Below, piece after piece: positions 24,925-33,216 of a stretch of 38,341 bases of DNA (the first letter of the stretch is position 1; each line of letters begins with the position of its first letter). Below the pieces are notes generated by a model, which saw only the letters and a program-made list of their open reading frames with translations, was not told where the DNA came from and made no database searches. Position numbers and translations under genes: made by a program. The stretch covers positions 1 to 38,341 of the forward strand of contig JBCDIQ010000006.1 of NCBI GenBank assembly GCA_039024295.1, read 5' to 3'. This stretch comes from JBCDIQ01 sp039024295 (GTDB lineage Bacteria > Bacteroidota > Bacteroidia > J057).

Positions 24925-26466
24925 ATGAAGGTTCGTGCCAACATTTTGAAGCTTGCACTTTTCGCCACTGGTCTTTCAGGCATTGTGGCGGAATACATTC
25001 TTTCTACCCTGGCTACCTATTTCTTGGGGGATTCCGTTTTCCAGTGGACGATGATTGTTTCGGTGATGCTGTTCTCCATGGGATTGGGGAGTAGGCTTAG
25101 CCGATTGGTTCGCGGAAATTTGCTGGGAAATTTTGTAGCGATAGAGTTTGTCCTGTCGGTCCTGGTTTCATTTTCCTCCCTGGCAGTTTACTCGCTTGCT
25201 TCCAGAACTCCCTATACAGGCCCCCTGATTTACGGGTTGAGCATTGCCATCGGCATATTGATTGGGATGGAAATTCCTTTGGTTATCCGGCTGAATGAAG
25301 CCTTTGAGTCTCTTAGGATCAATGTGTCATCTGTCATGGAGAAAGACTACTTTGGCAGCTTGCTAGGTGGCGTCTTCTTTGCATTTGTGGGACTTCCCAT
25401 TTTGGGGCTGACCTACACGCCTTTTCTATTAGGGGGAATCAATTTCCTGGTGGCCTTACTGCTCTATTTGATGCTTAGGCCGGAGCTTTCTCAGCGGGAA
25501 AATCGCTATGCCAGTTTTGGAGCCCTATTGGTGCTGCTGCTTTGGGGAGGCGGATTAGCCTTGGCAGAACCTGTGATCTTATACGGAGAGCAACGAAAGT
25601 ATCGGGACAAGATCATTTACCAGGAACAAAGCCGGTATCAGAAAATTGTGCTCACCTCGTGGAAAGGAGACTATTGGCTCTACCTAAACAGCAACCAACA
25701 ATTCAGCACCCGCGACGAAGTCATGTACCACGAACCCCTGGTACACCCCGGCATGCGCCTAAGCCCTTCTTCCAGAAATGTGTTGATTCTTGGAGGAGGG
25801 GACGGGTGTGCTGCCAGGGAAGTGTTAAAATACCCGGAAGTAGAAAAAATCACCCTGGTAGACCTTGATCCTGCAGTTACCGACCTGGCCAAAACCCATC
25901 CGGTGCTTACCGAGGTAAATCAATATTCCCTCGAACACCCGAAAGTAACCGTGCTGAACCAGGATGGCTATCAGTATATTGAAGAAACCGAGGAGTTCTA
26001 CGACGTGATCCTGATTGACCTGCCGGATCCAAGAACGGTCGAGCTGAGTCGATTGTACTCGTATGAGTTTTATTCCTTGTGCAAACGGCACCTGAGGCCC
26101 CACGGGGTTTTGGTTACCCAATCCGGGAGTCCTTATTTTGCCAGTAAAGCGTTCCAATGTGTTCGCAAGACCTTGAAAGCCGCCGATTTCACTGTCGTTT
26201 CTCTCCACAACCAAATTGTGACGATGGGAGAATGGGGCTGGCAACTCGCGGTAAAAACAGGGTCAGAAGAAGCAGTCAAAGAGAAGCTGTTGACACTGGA
26301 TTTTGACAATGTCCCCACCGCGTGGATCAATCAGGAGGCCATGCAGTTGATGACTTCGTTTGGAAAAGATATCTTTACACAACCAGGGGACAGTGTGCGC
26401 GTAAACAGGATTCATGATCCAGTCCTTTACCGCTACTACTTGAAAGGAAACTGGGATTTGTATTGA
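24925..26466 (+). CDS. speE: membrane-anchored spermidine synthase (polyamine aminopropyltransferase)
   Basis: A 513-residue two-part protein. Residues 1 to about 217 hold roughly seven membrane helices. Residues about 225-505 are a spermidine-synthase domain with YLNSNQQFSTRDEVMYHE (253-270), GGGDG (290-294), acidic VDLDP (312-316) and DLPDPR (365-370), the sites that bind decarboxylated AdoMet and the diamine. It transfers the aminopropyl group from decarboxylated AdoMet to putrescine or a related amine. The ATG at 24925 is preferred to a TTG 12 bases upstream. Its stop overlaps the speD start (TGATG), and SpeD makes its co-substrate, a strong functional pairing. Confidence 0.93.
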   Translation: MKVRANILKLALFATGLSGIVAEYILSTLATYFLGDSVFQWTMIVSVMLFSMGLGSRLSRLVRGNLLGNFVAIEFVLSVLVSFSSLAVYSLASRTPYTGPLIYGLSIAIGILIGMEIPLVIRLNEAFESLRINVSSVMEKDYFGSLLGGVFFAFVGLPILGLTYTPFLLGGINFLVALLLYLMLRPELSQRENRYASFGALLVLLLWGGGLALAEPVILYGEQRKYRDKIIYQEQSRYQKIVLTSWKGDYWLYLNSNQQFSTRDEVMYHEPLVHPGMRLSPSSRNVLILGGGDGCAAREVLKYPEVEKITLVDLDPAVTDLAKTHPVLTEVNQYSLEHPKVTVLNQDGYQYIEETEEFYDVILIDLPDPRTVELSRLYSYEFYSLCKRHLRPHGVLVTQSGSPYFASKAFQCVRKTLKAADFTVVSLHNQIVTMGEWGWQLAVKTGSEEAVKEKLLTLDFDNVPTAWINQEAMQLMTSFGKDIFTQPGDSVRVNRIHDPVLYRYYLKGNWDLY

Positions 26467-26801
26467 TGGAAGCAGCAATCTATAACTTTCGCCTATGGGT
26501 AGAATGTACCCAACCAACGGTTCTCCGGGAGCGATTAGGAGAATTATTAGAAGCATCTGGCTTCACCATTCTCCAGAAAATAGATCACCATTTTTCTCCC
26601 CAAGGATACACTTCCTTATGGCTCCTGGCCGAAAGTCATTTAGCGCTGCATACTTTTCCCGAAGCAGGAAAGTCGTACCTTGAACTGAGCAGTTGCAATG
26701 AAGAAATGCTGGAAAACTTTCGAAATAAAATAGAGGAAGATCCAGTGCTAAATGAGTTGGGCGATTTAGCAGGTGACTGTAAACCGAAAACCGTAAACTG
26801 A
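26466..26801 (+). CDS. speD: S-adenosylmethionine decarboxylase proenzyme (SpeD/SpeH type)
   Basis: A 111-residue protein. The motif LLAESHLALHTFPE (residues 53-66) contains the Glu-Ser-His site at which the chain self-cleaves, turning S57 into the pyruvoyl cofactor; H62 and C77 (SSCN) match the expected processing and catalytic residues. It supplies decarboxylated AdoMet to the overlapping upstream spermidine synthase (TGATG junction). The last residues (CKPKTVN and stop) are encoded inside a degenerate 7-bp repeat array and look unlike the usual C terminus, so the end may have been replaced by repeat insertion. The core needed for activity is intact. Confidence 0.88.
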   Translation: MEAAIYNFRLWVECTQPTVLRERLGELLEASGFTILQKIDHHFSPQGYTSLWLLAESHLALHTFPEAGKSYLELSSCNEEMLENFRNKIEEDPVLNELGDLAGDCKPKTVN

Positions 26802-26839
26802 CAACCTAATACCTAACACCTATTTCCTAACACCTTATA
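26777..26839 (+). repeat. array of nine phased 7-bp repeats, overlapping the speD 3' end
   Basis: Nine heptamers in unbroken phase: CTGTAAA, CCGAAAA, CCGTAAA, CTGACAA, CCTAATA, CCTAACA, CCTATTT, CCTAACA, CCTTATA. The first three and part of the fourth lie in the speD reading frame, including the stop. The array ends 12 bases before the YqeY ATG. It shares unit style (CTGNNAA/CCGNNAA) with the array at 16419-16453. Confidence 0.65.
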
Positions 26840-26851
26840 TTTAATTACCCA

Positions 26852-27307
26852 ATGTCTTTAAAAGATACCATTAACCAGGACATCAAAACGGCCATGAAGG
26901 CCAAAGATCAGGCCGCACTCCGTGCATTACGGGCGATCAAAGCAGCAATATTAAAAGCGGAAACAGCTGAAGGTCAGAACGGAGCACCTATCTCTGAGGA
27001 CGTTGCCATGAAAATTGTCACCAAAGAAGCCAAGCAGCGACAAGAATCAGTGGCTCAGTTTACCTCAAACGGACGAGAAGATTTAGCAGAAAAAGAAGCT
27101 GAGGAATTGGCCGTTATTGAGCGATACCTACCTGAGCAGCTCACAGGAGAAAAACTGGAAGCTGCCGTAAAAGCCATCGTAGAAAAAGTCGGCGCCACCA
27201 CCATGAAAGACATGGGAAAAGTAATGGGAATGGCTTCGAAAGAGCTTGCCGGGAAAGCAGATGGCAAGGCTATTTCCCAGGTAGTGAAGGCTTTGTTGCA
27301 GGGATAA
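26852..27307 (+). CDS. GatB/YqeY domain-containing protein
   Basis: A 151-residue YqeY-type protein, nearly the full family length. It begins MSLKDTINQDIKTAMKAKDQ, has LRALRAIKAAILKAE and EDVAMKIVTKEAKQRQES, and ends GKVMGMASKELAGKADGK, all typical. The domain is shared with the tail of the GatB amidotransferase subunit and is thought to bind tRNA; the free-standing protein's role is not established. It follows the heptamer array and may be transcribed with speE-speD. Confidence 0.92.
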   Translation: MSLKDTINQDIKTAMKAKDQAALRALRAIKAAILKAETAEGQNGAPISEDVAMKIVTKEAKQRQESVAQFTSNGREDLAEKEAEELAVIERYLPEQLTGEKLEAAVKAIVEKVGATTMKDMGKVMGMASKELAGKADGKAISQVVKALLQG

Positions 27308-27392
27308 AATTTGTTGCTTTTCTGAATCTTTTGGCATAATTTGCTCGTATTCACTTGGTAAACCATTTGTATCACAAGCAAAGCTTTAAGCC

Positions 27393-28004
27393 ATGAATGA
27401 GGCAGATAACATTTCGTTAAATGTATTCGACCTGATTGTTGTCGGGGTAATCCTCTTTGGCATGTACAAAGGATACGCCAAGGGATTGGTCAAGCAAACA
27501 GTTGGGTTGATCGGAGTGGCCTTTTCGGCCCTGATTGGATTTCGTTTTTATTACCTGTTGGTTCCCTTCTTCGAAAACAATTTCTACCTGCCTGAGAACA
27601 TCGTGCTCTTGCTAAGTTTTGCAGGGGTATTCACCATTACCTTGGTGGTCATATCTTTTGCCTCTAATACACTTGATGGATTGCTGACGAAAATGCACCT
27701 GGGAGGAATTAGCAAAGCCCTGGGAGCCCTGTCTGGAGGATATCTCTCGGCACTTGCACTGAGTGGCTTGTTATGGGCATTAAGTGTGGTAAATATTCCT
27801 TCTCGTGCCAGTGTAGAAGACTCCGTGACCTACCCACATATCCGGACCTTTGTGGTAGACAACCTGAAATATGGCTTGCAGGTATTACCCGTCGCCAAGG
27901 AAGCCCTAAATAAATTGGACAATGTTGTTCGAGAGGACCCCGGGCCTAACCCACCACCCCCTGCTTCCCCTACAAGACATCCCAAGCCAGATGCCATTCG
28001 GTGA
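27393..28004 (+). CDS. CvpA family membrane protein
   Basis: A 203-residue inner-membrane protein. The segment NVFDLIVVGVILFGMYKGYA followed by KGLVKQTVGLIG is the CvpA family signature, and four membrane helices lie within about residues 8-135. The C-terminal tail is soluble and proline-rich (PGPNPPPPASP). CvpA proteins are linked to colicin V production and envelope stress tolerance in Proteobacteria; the role here is unknown. It is 85 bases downstream of the YqeY gene on the same strand. Confidence 0.88.
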   Translation: MNEADNISLNVFDLIVVGVILFGMYKGYAKGLVKQTVGLIGVAFSALIGFRFYYLLVPFFENNFYLPENIVLLLSFAGVFTITLVVISFASNTLDGLLTKMHLGGISKALGALSGGYLSALALSGLLWALSVVNIPSRASVEDSVTYPHIRTFVVDNLKYGLQVLPVAKEALNKLDNVVREDPGPNPPPPASPTRHPKPDAIR

Positions 28005-28058
28005 CAGGCGGGACAATTTTTTCAAATCATTTCTTACCCTGGGAGGGTTTAAGTCACT

Positions 28059-28502
28059 ATGCGTATCCGAATAGAAACACCTGTACGGGGAAAACCAGCC
28101 GAAATCATGGCCCGGTTTGATCGGGAACTGTTTGAAGCCTTAAGTCCTCCCGGAGCAGGTGTGGAGATTGTTCAATTTGATGGCTCTCAGACGGGAGATC
28201 GTGTCCATATCCGGCTAAAGCTGCTGGGATTTATTGAGCAAGATTGGATCAGTGAAATTGTGGAGCATGGAGAGGATGATAATGGGGCCTATTTTATAGA
28301 CCAAGGGCTGAAGCTTCCCTTTTTTCTTAAAGCATGGCGACATGAGCACAGGGTGTTCCCCAAGAAAGATCATTCAGTCATTTTGGATAAAATCTATTTT
28401 GAGCCAAGCTCCATTTTATTGGCACCCGGATTATATCCGGCCTTATACGCCCAGTTTGCTGCTCGCAAGCCGATTTACAAGAAGTTTTTTGGGAAGGTGT
28501 GA
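28059..28502 (+). CDS. SRPBCC-like ligand-binding protein
   Basis: A 147-residue soluble protein. The pattern (MRIRIETPVRGKPAEIMARF, then HIRLKLLGFIEQDW, then LPFFLKAWRHEHRV and a DKIYFEPSS strand) resembles the helix-grip SRPBCC/START-like family that binds hydrophobic ligands. No catalytic residues can be identified. It follows the CvpA gene by 54 bases and converges on ruvC, with 16 bases between stops. Family assignment is by overall pattern and is moderate. Confidence 0.75.
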   Translation: MRIRIETPVRGKPAEIMARFDRELFEALSPPGAGVEIVQFDGSQTGDRVHIRLKLLGFIEQDWISEIVEHGEDDNGAYFIDQGLKLPFFLKAWRHEHRVFPKKDHSVILDKIYFEPSSILLAPGLYPALYAQFAARKPIYKKFFGKV

Positions 28503-28518
28503 ACCACCAGAGCATTCT

Positions 28519-29064
28519 CTACAGTCCCTTTTGTTTTGCGTAATCCGCCCAGTTCTTATAAGATTTTTTGTCCGAAGAAAGGTCGCCCTGAAAGTAATGG
28601 CATACCGCTACGCCCAATGCATCCGTAGCATCCAGCAGTTTGTCATCATGTTCAAAGTTGAGGAGCTTTTCCAGCATACCCGCTACCTGTTCCTTGCTGG
28701 CATTTCCATTGCCGGTTACAGCCATCTTGACCTTTCTGGGCGCATACTCATAGATGGGCAAATCATTGACCAACCCGGCAGCCATCGCGACTCCCTGAGC
28801 CCTCCCTAATTTGAGCATGGCCTGTATGTTTCGCCCATAAAAAGGAGCTTCCAGGGCCATCTCCCCAGGTTTGAACTCCTGAATGAGGCCGTTTATGCGT
28901 TCGAAGATTTTTTTCAATCGTTCCGGGTGAGGGGTGTTCCCCTTGGATAGACGAATCAAACCATAATGAACCAATCGCATGCGTTTTCCTTCGCACTGAA
29001 TCAGGCCATATCCACTGATCTGGGTTCCTGGGTCTATTCCGAGAATGATACGAGGCTTCACCAA
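28519..29064 (-). CDS. ruvC: crossover junction endodeoxyribonuclease RuvC
   Basis: A 181-residue Holliday-junction resolvase acting with RuvAB. The RNase H-like fold has its four acidic catalytic residues: D11 (GIDPGTQISGYG), E72 (ALEAPFYG), D145 and D148 (LDATDALGVAVCH). Length is normal (about 180). It is divergent from the secreted-protein gene, with 27 bases between the starts. ruvA and ruvB are not in the window. Confidence 0.96.
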   Translation of the reverse strand: MVKPRIILGIDPGTQISGYGLIQCEGKRMRLVHYGLIRLSKGNTPHPERLKKIFERINGLIQEFKPGEMALEAPFYGRNIQAMLKLGRAQGVAMAAGLVNDLPIYEYAPRKVKMAVTGNGNASKEQVAGMLEKLLNFEHDDKLLDATDALGVAVCHYFQGDLSSDKKSYKNWADYAKQKGL

Positions 29065-29078
29065 TGATGATTTTTGCC

Positions 29079-29086
29079 TATTTTTG
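29079..29086 (+). promoter_or_regulatory. possible -7 box for the secreted protein at 29092
   Basis: TATTTTTG matches TAnnTTTG, but it lies only 5 bases before the ATG and no -33 element is visible, so it would give an almost leaderless transcript. Low confidence. Confidence 0.2.
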
Positions 29087-29091
29087 ACGTG

Positions 29092-30369
29092 ATGAGCAAT
29101 ATACGGAATATTTCCCTCCTCATTACTTGTCTTTTGCAGTTTGCTATTGCGCAGTCTCAGCTAAGGGTTGATCTGGTTCCGGTGAAATGGTACGAACAAC
29201 AGCTTAGCGGTTACCGGATAAGTTATCCAATTGCCCAGCAAACCGTCCGTGATGCGTGGAAGCAACGCCTTTCTGCCAAAGGCGCAAAGCCCCTGGAGAT
29301 AGGGGACCGGATGGTGTTTGAGCAAATATCCTATGCGCCCATTTCAACCGTTCAGCCCCTAACCTTTCTTTTCACATTCGAGCAAATAGAGGGGGTGCTC
29401 ACCCGGCAGACCCTTGTGGTGATGTATAACCATCAAACGCCTATAACTCCGAAGGCCCAACCCGATTTAAGTTTGCGGTTACTCCTGGAATTAGCATCCG
29501 TAAGTCGTGAACTTTCAGGTCGCTCCCTGGAATATGACCACCTGTTTGAAGGCATGACCCGCTCACGGGTGTGGAATCTTTACCGGGACAGGCGGGATGC
29601 CACCCTTAGCCAACAAATGGTGCAGCGTTTACCTGAACGAATTGGGATGGAAGCAGGAGATATCTTGCTAAATGGAAATCCATTTGATACCACGACAAGT
29701 CCCAGTTTTGTAGAGGAAGATAAGGTTGCCCAATTGGTAGCAGATCGGTTTCGCGCCTACGTCGTTCCTGAAGTCAATTCGCCGTTTCTGCAGGAAGAAA
29801 CGGTGATTGCCAGAGATTCCCTTCACACTGCCCTGGGATTATTGAGTTTCACCAAAAGTCAACTGTATGCCCAACAGCAACGGTCAGATTCGCTCCAGCG
29901 AGCACTGGTCAGCCGAAATTACGTTCGGGAGGTCGTTAAGCAAGAGACGCTGCCGGGTGAAATTCCTAGGTTTAATGGTGCCTCAGCAAGCCAGGTAAAG
30001 GAAGATTATTTTGCCACCTGGATTCATCTTCCTGAGGCAGACAGCCTTCAACCATTCGTTCCAGGGATTGGGTATTTGTGTCCGGTTCAGAAGGAAGAAG
30101 CTTTGAAACGGATTGTGCTGTATTTTCAGAAACGGCAAATGATCCCTGTCTCCATTGAACCCTTAAGGTACCTTGGACTGGAGTGGGCGGTCTTGGGAGG
30201 AAATGATTTTGAACTGTGGATAAAAATGGGAACTTCCTCAAAGAAGAATTGCCTGATTCAGGTAGCCGCCAGATCTGCTTCAGGGGAATGGAAGCAATTC
30301 AGCAAGGCACCAAATGCTTCAGAAGCTGTGGCACGCTTGCTCAATCAAGCTGTAAATGGGGGTAATTAA
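29092..30369 (+). CDS. secreted protein of unknown function
   Basis: A 425-residue protein with a signal peptide (MSNIRNISLLITCLLQFAIA, cleavage about residue 20-22). The ATG at 29092 is chosen because the in-frame upstream codon at 29074 is TTG and gives a poorer signal. The mature protein is mixed alpha/beta with no Cys-rich region, no membrane helix and no T9SS tail; I recognise no domain. Its stop overlaps, tail to tail, the stop of the lipoprotein gene on the other strand by four bases. Probably periplasmic or outer-membrane associated. Confidence 0.75.
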   Translation: MSNIRNISLLITCLLQFAIAQSQLRVDLVPVKWYEQQLSGYRISYPIAQQTVRDAWKQRLSAKGAKPLEIGDRMVFEQISYAPISTVQPLTFLFTFEQIEGVLTRQTLVVMYNHQTPITPKAQPDLSLRLLLELASVSRELSGRSLEYDHLFEGMTRSRVWNLYRDRRDATLSQQMVQRLPERIGMEAGDILLNGNPFDTTTSPSFVEEDKVAQLVADRFRAYVVPEVNSPFLQEETVIARDSLHTALGLLSFTKSQLYAQQQRSDSLQRALVSRNYVREVVKQETLPGEIPRFNGASASQVKEDYFATWIHLPEADSLQPFVPGIGYLCPVQKEEALKRIVLYFQKRQMIPVSIEPLRYLGLEWAVLGGNDFELWIKMGTSSKKNCLIQVAARSASGEWKQFSKAPNASEAVARLLNQAVNGGN

Positions 30370-30926
30370 TCTGAGATCTTTTTCGAGATCGCAATCACCT
30401 CATCGTCCTTCTGGCCATCTCGATCATAATCGGTGACGCTTTTGAATTGAAAGTGAGTGGGACTAAAGGGATTAATTTCTTGCTTTACCACCAAAGGGTT
30501 GGGGTAAACCTCCTGGTAGGTAAGCACATTTCCGGTCACAGACCACTTTCCGTAAGGCTCAAGGAACACAGAATCTTCAAGGGTTCTGTAAATCGCTTTG
30601 TAGGTGTGATCTGCCTTTAAAATGGTTTGGATGGGTTTCATGCCCATGGCCGTTTCCCAGTCTTCCGCTCTTATGGTCTGGGTGACGGTAGAATCTCCAT
30701 TGAGCATGGTGTACACGGTAGCCACCATAGAAACTGATTCCCAGGTACCGATTAGTTGAGATTCCAGATCAGGATTAGGGAGAGCTGTGGTGAGCGGTGG
30801 CTGAGTAGTTTGAGGTGCAGCCTGGGGGACACTTGCCGTTTTTTTCGGTTTGTCCTCACACGCCATCAGGCAAAAAATCAGGCAGAAGCCCAATCCCCAC
30901 ATAATTGGTGTCATTGATCTCAACAT
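30366..30926 (-). CDS. lipocalin-like lipoprotein
   Basis: A 186-residue lipoprotein with signal peptide ending LMAC (Cys23) followed by EDKPKK, then a Pro/Thr/Gln-rich linker (about residues 30-52). The globular part begins LIGTWESVSMVA and contains YGKWSVTGNVLTY, the GTW...W pattern of lipocalin-like Bacteroidota lipoproteins. It starts 3 bases after the stop of the upstream hydrolase gene, so the two are an operon. Ligand unknown. The stop shares bases with the stop of the convergent gene. Confidence 0.8.
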   Translation of the reverse strand: MLRSMTPIMWGLGFCLIFCLMACEDKPKKTASVPQAAPQTTQPPLTTALPNPDLESQLIGTWESVSMVATVYTMLNGDSTVTQTIRAEDWETAMGMKPIQTILKADHTYKAIYRTLEDSVFLEPYGKWSVTGNVLTYQEVYPNPLVVKQEINPFSPTHFQFKSVTDYDRDGQKDDEVIAISKKISD

Positions 30927-30929
30927 AAG

Positions 30930-31769
30930 TCAAACAGTTTGCATACGATTTCTCATCCATTCTGCCAATGCACGTATCACTTCTTCTCGCTCCGCTTCAT
31001 GGTGCATTTCATGGTATAAATCTTCCCAGGGCGTAAAGGTGACCAGGTCCGGTCGTTTTTCGGCTAGTTCTTTAGAAGCATGGAAGTCGGTGATTTTATC
31101 TCCAGACCCATGCATAATCAGGGTGGGAAGTGCCAATTGATCTGCATGTTCCAGGGCGTAAATCCCCGCATCTACTGTTCGAAGAAACAAGACCGGACTC
31201 ATCATGTCATGAATAAGCGGATCATTTGAGTATCGTTCTACTTCTTCCGCCAGGCTGGAAATATTACGTGCATCCAGTTTGGTTGACTGGGTAAAAGAAG
31301 GGTAGAGGTTGACCATGATTTTGGCCAGGAAGAGGTCAAATTTGGAAGGCTCAAATGCCAAACGGAGCCAAGGCGCTGATAAAATCAACCCACTGATTTC
31401 GGGCTTCCTGCGGATTGCATAGTTAACCGCAAAGTTGCCCCCCATGCTATGGCCAAACAGGAATATGGGCTTGTCCGGATACCTTCTTTTCGCCTCCTCA
31501 ATCAACTGTGCGATTTGGTCCATCATGGCCTCATAGCTAGGGGTATGCCCTCGTTTGCCGCCAGACTTTCCATGCCCGAGTAAGTCAAACGAAATCACTG
31601 CCGTACCACGTTCATTGAGGCGATCTGCCACTTCGGTATACCTGCCACTGTATTCGCCATGGCCATGAACGAGGCACATGACGGCCCGTACCGGGGGAGA
31701 AGGTTCCCAACCTTGACCAAAAAGAGATTCTCCAGTTGGGGCTTTCCAGGAAAAAGTAAATTGTGGCAT
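30930..31769 (-). CDS. alpha/beta hydrolase, monoacylglycerol lipase-like
   Basis: A 279-residue hydrolase. It has the oxyanion motif HGHGEYSGRY (residues 35-44), nucleophile elbow GHSMGG with S108, acid in MHGSGDKITD and base in LYHEMHHE, the standard layout of monoacylglycerol lipases and lysophospholipases (family: YHE.hNE). No signal peptide is visible, so it is likely cytosolic. The lipocalin-like lipoprotein gene follows immediately. Substrate (monoacylglycerol or lysolipid) is inferred from the family. Confidence 0.88.
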   Translation of the reverse strand: MPQFTFSWKAPTGESLFGQGWEPSPPVRAVMCLVHGHGEYSGRYTEVADRLNERGTAVISFDLLGHGKSGGKRGHTPSYEAMMDQIAQLIEEAKRRYPDKPIFLFGHSMGGNFAVNYAIRRKPEISGLILSAPWLRLAFEPSKFDLFLAKIMVNLYPSFTQSTKLDARNISSLAEEVERYSNDPLIHDMMSPVLFLRTVDAGIYALEHADQLALPTLIMHGSGDKITDFHASKELAEKRPDLVTFTPWEDLYHEMHHEAEREEVIRALAEWMRNRMQTV

Positions 31770-31905
31770 GTGGAGGCTGATTGGATTGGAAAATTAGGAG
31801 GATCAGGTCATGTTTGTGTACCTGTTACAAGTGCAGGTTTCGGGAGAATGTACTAATTTGACCGAGTAAACTATTTTATCAAAATTAAGGATAATTCCCC
31901 AAAAG

Positions 31906-32802
31906 ATGCTACACATCATAGACCTTCATTTTCAAACAGAGCAGACCATTGCAAGTTTTGTGGTGGAAACCTCAGCAGGCCCTGTCGTCATAGAAACTGG
32001 TCCACATTCCACTTTTCACCATTTGGAAGAAGGATTACATAAACTGGGCTACCAGGTGTCAGATGTGAAGCATGTATTCCTCACCCACATTCACTTTGAT
32101 CATGCCGGAGCTGCCTGGGCATTTGCAAAAGAAGGGGCCACCGTTTATGTGCACCCGGTAGGGTACAAGCACATGCTGGACCCCACCCGGCTTTACAATT
32201 CTGCCAAGCGGATTTACGGCGATCAGATGGAGCCGCTTTGGGGCCTGATGGAGAAAATCCCGGAAGAGTTGCTCATTTCTGTGGAAGACAAGCAGGAATT
32301 TCAGGTGGGTGATCAGAAGTTTACCGCCCACTTTACCCCTGGACATGCCAATCACCACATTGCCTGGCAGTGGGGCGGAACCATATTCACGGGAGATGTG
32401 GCAGGCGTAAAAATCGGAGAGGGGCCAGTGGTAGCCCCTTGCCCTCCGCCGGATATTAACCTGGAAAAATGGCAGGTGTCCATTCAGCTTTTGCGCTCAT
32501 TGAACCCCCAATATTTGTACCTGACCCACTTTGGTAAAATTACCGAAATTGGTCCTCACCTGGATCAATTGGAATCCGGGCTTCAGGATTGGGCCAATTG
32601 GATCAAGCCTCATTATGAGGCGGGCCGAAAGCCAGAAGAGGTCGTCTCGGAATTTGAAGCCTATGCAGCAGAGGGACTTCGGGCAGCCGGGCTAGATGAC
32701 CATGGATTGAAAATGTACGAAGCTGCTAATCCGGCTTATATGAGTGTGGCGGGGCTTATGCGGTATTGGCATAAGAAGAAGGAAGCAGAGCAATCTGTGT
32801 AA
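31906..32802 (+). CDS. MBL-fold metallo-hydrolase (glyoxalase II-like)
   Basis: A 298-residue protein of the metallo-beta-lactamase fold. The zinc motif is THIHFDHAG (H61, H63, D65, H66), with further ligands in TPGHANHH, FTGDVAG and LTHFGK, so two metals can be held. A C-terminal extension of about 80 residues, mostly helical, follows the core. The family contains glyoxalase II-like and other hydrolases; the substrate is not known. It shares no clear specificity marker with the other MBL protein of the window. The small membrane protein follows after 39 bases. Confidence 0.88.
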   Translation: MLHIIDLHFQTEQTIASFVVETSAGPVVIETGPHSTFHHLEEGLHKLGYQVSDVKHVFLTHIHFDHAGAAWAFAKEGATVYVHPVGYKHMLDPTRLYNSAKRIYGDQMEPLWGLMEKIPEELLISVEDKQEFQVGDQKFTAHFTPGHANHHIAWQWGGTIFTGDVAGVKIGEGPVVAPCPPPDINLEKWQVSIQLLRSLNPQYLYLTHFGKITEIGPHLDQLESGLQDWANWIKPHYEAGRKPEEVVSEFEAYAAEGLRAAGLDDHGLKMYEAANPAYMSVAGLMRYWHKKKEAEQSV

Positions 32803-32841
32803 TTGAGAACAATTGCTGGGTTGATCTGCTTTAGGACAGGT

Positions 32842-33090
32842 ATGAAATCAACCTATTTTTTCAAGAAGTGGAAGAAAACAGCCCCGCTAGGGTTACTCCT
32901 GATCGGTACAGGGTTTAGCGTGGCGGGAGAAGCTACGCTCATGAAAGGTGCTGGGGCCGAATGGTGGCAGTGGGTTAGCATGGGCACCCTGGGGTTGGTC
33001 ATCTTCAATGCAGGGCTTTCCGTATTTGGAGATGCCATCAAGCTGAGGACGTTGTATGAGTGGCACCGTGACCATGAATCTGCCAGTTGA
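32842..33090 (+). CDS. small membrane protein
   Basis: An 82-residue protein with a basic start (MKSTYFFKKWKKTAP) and two hydrophobic segments (about residues 16-32 and 44-62), ending in a charged tail (YEWHRDHESAS). The reading frame also has a TTG start at 32803, right after the preceding stop, but the ATG at 32842 gives a normal membrane-protein N terminus. I do not recognise the family. Confidence 0.65.
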   Translation: MKSTYFFKKWKKTAPLGLLLIGTGFSVAGEATLMKGAGAEWWQWVSMGTLGLVIFNAGLSVFGDAIKLRTLYEWHRDHESAS

Positions 33091-33169
33091 ATCGCGCTGA
33101 TTGGTTGTGATTTTGGCAATTTAGCAGTTGTTTTGCAGTCGATTAGGGCCAGCCTGTTCTGCTGCGCTC

Positions 33170-33194
33170 CAGGAGATAAAGAATCGATCTCCTG
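33170..33194. repeat. 8-bp inverted repeat upstream of queD
   Basis: CAGGAGAT (33170-33177) and ATCTCCTG (33187-33194) are perfectly complementary with a 9-base loop, ending 22 bases before the queD ATG. No T-run follows. It could be a leader structure or a weak terminator of the preceding gene; it does not fit the preQ1-I consensus I know. Confidence 0.35.
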
Positions 33195-33216
33195 TCACCT
33201 TAATCTTATGTGATTA

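Noticed and set aside
25542..25868. Plus-strand 108-codon frame inside speE
   Set aside because: Out of frame within the conserved spermidine-synthase domain.
28342..28809. Plus-strand 155-codon frame overlapping the SRPBCC-like gene and ruvC
   Set aside because: It covers the end of one gene and the antisense of ruvC; no start signal or domain supports it.
33101..33216. Possible tRNA or riboswitch before queD
   Set aside because: No cloverleaf arms or T-loop could be built, and it does not match the preQ1-I consensus; only the 8-bp hairpin is supported.
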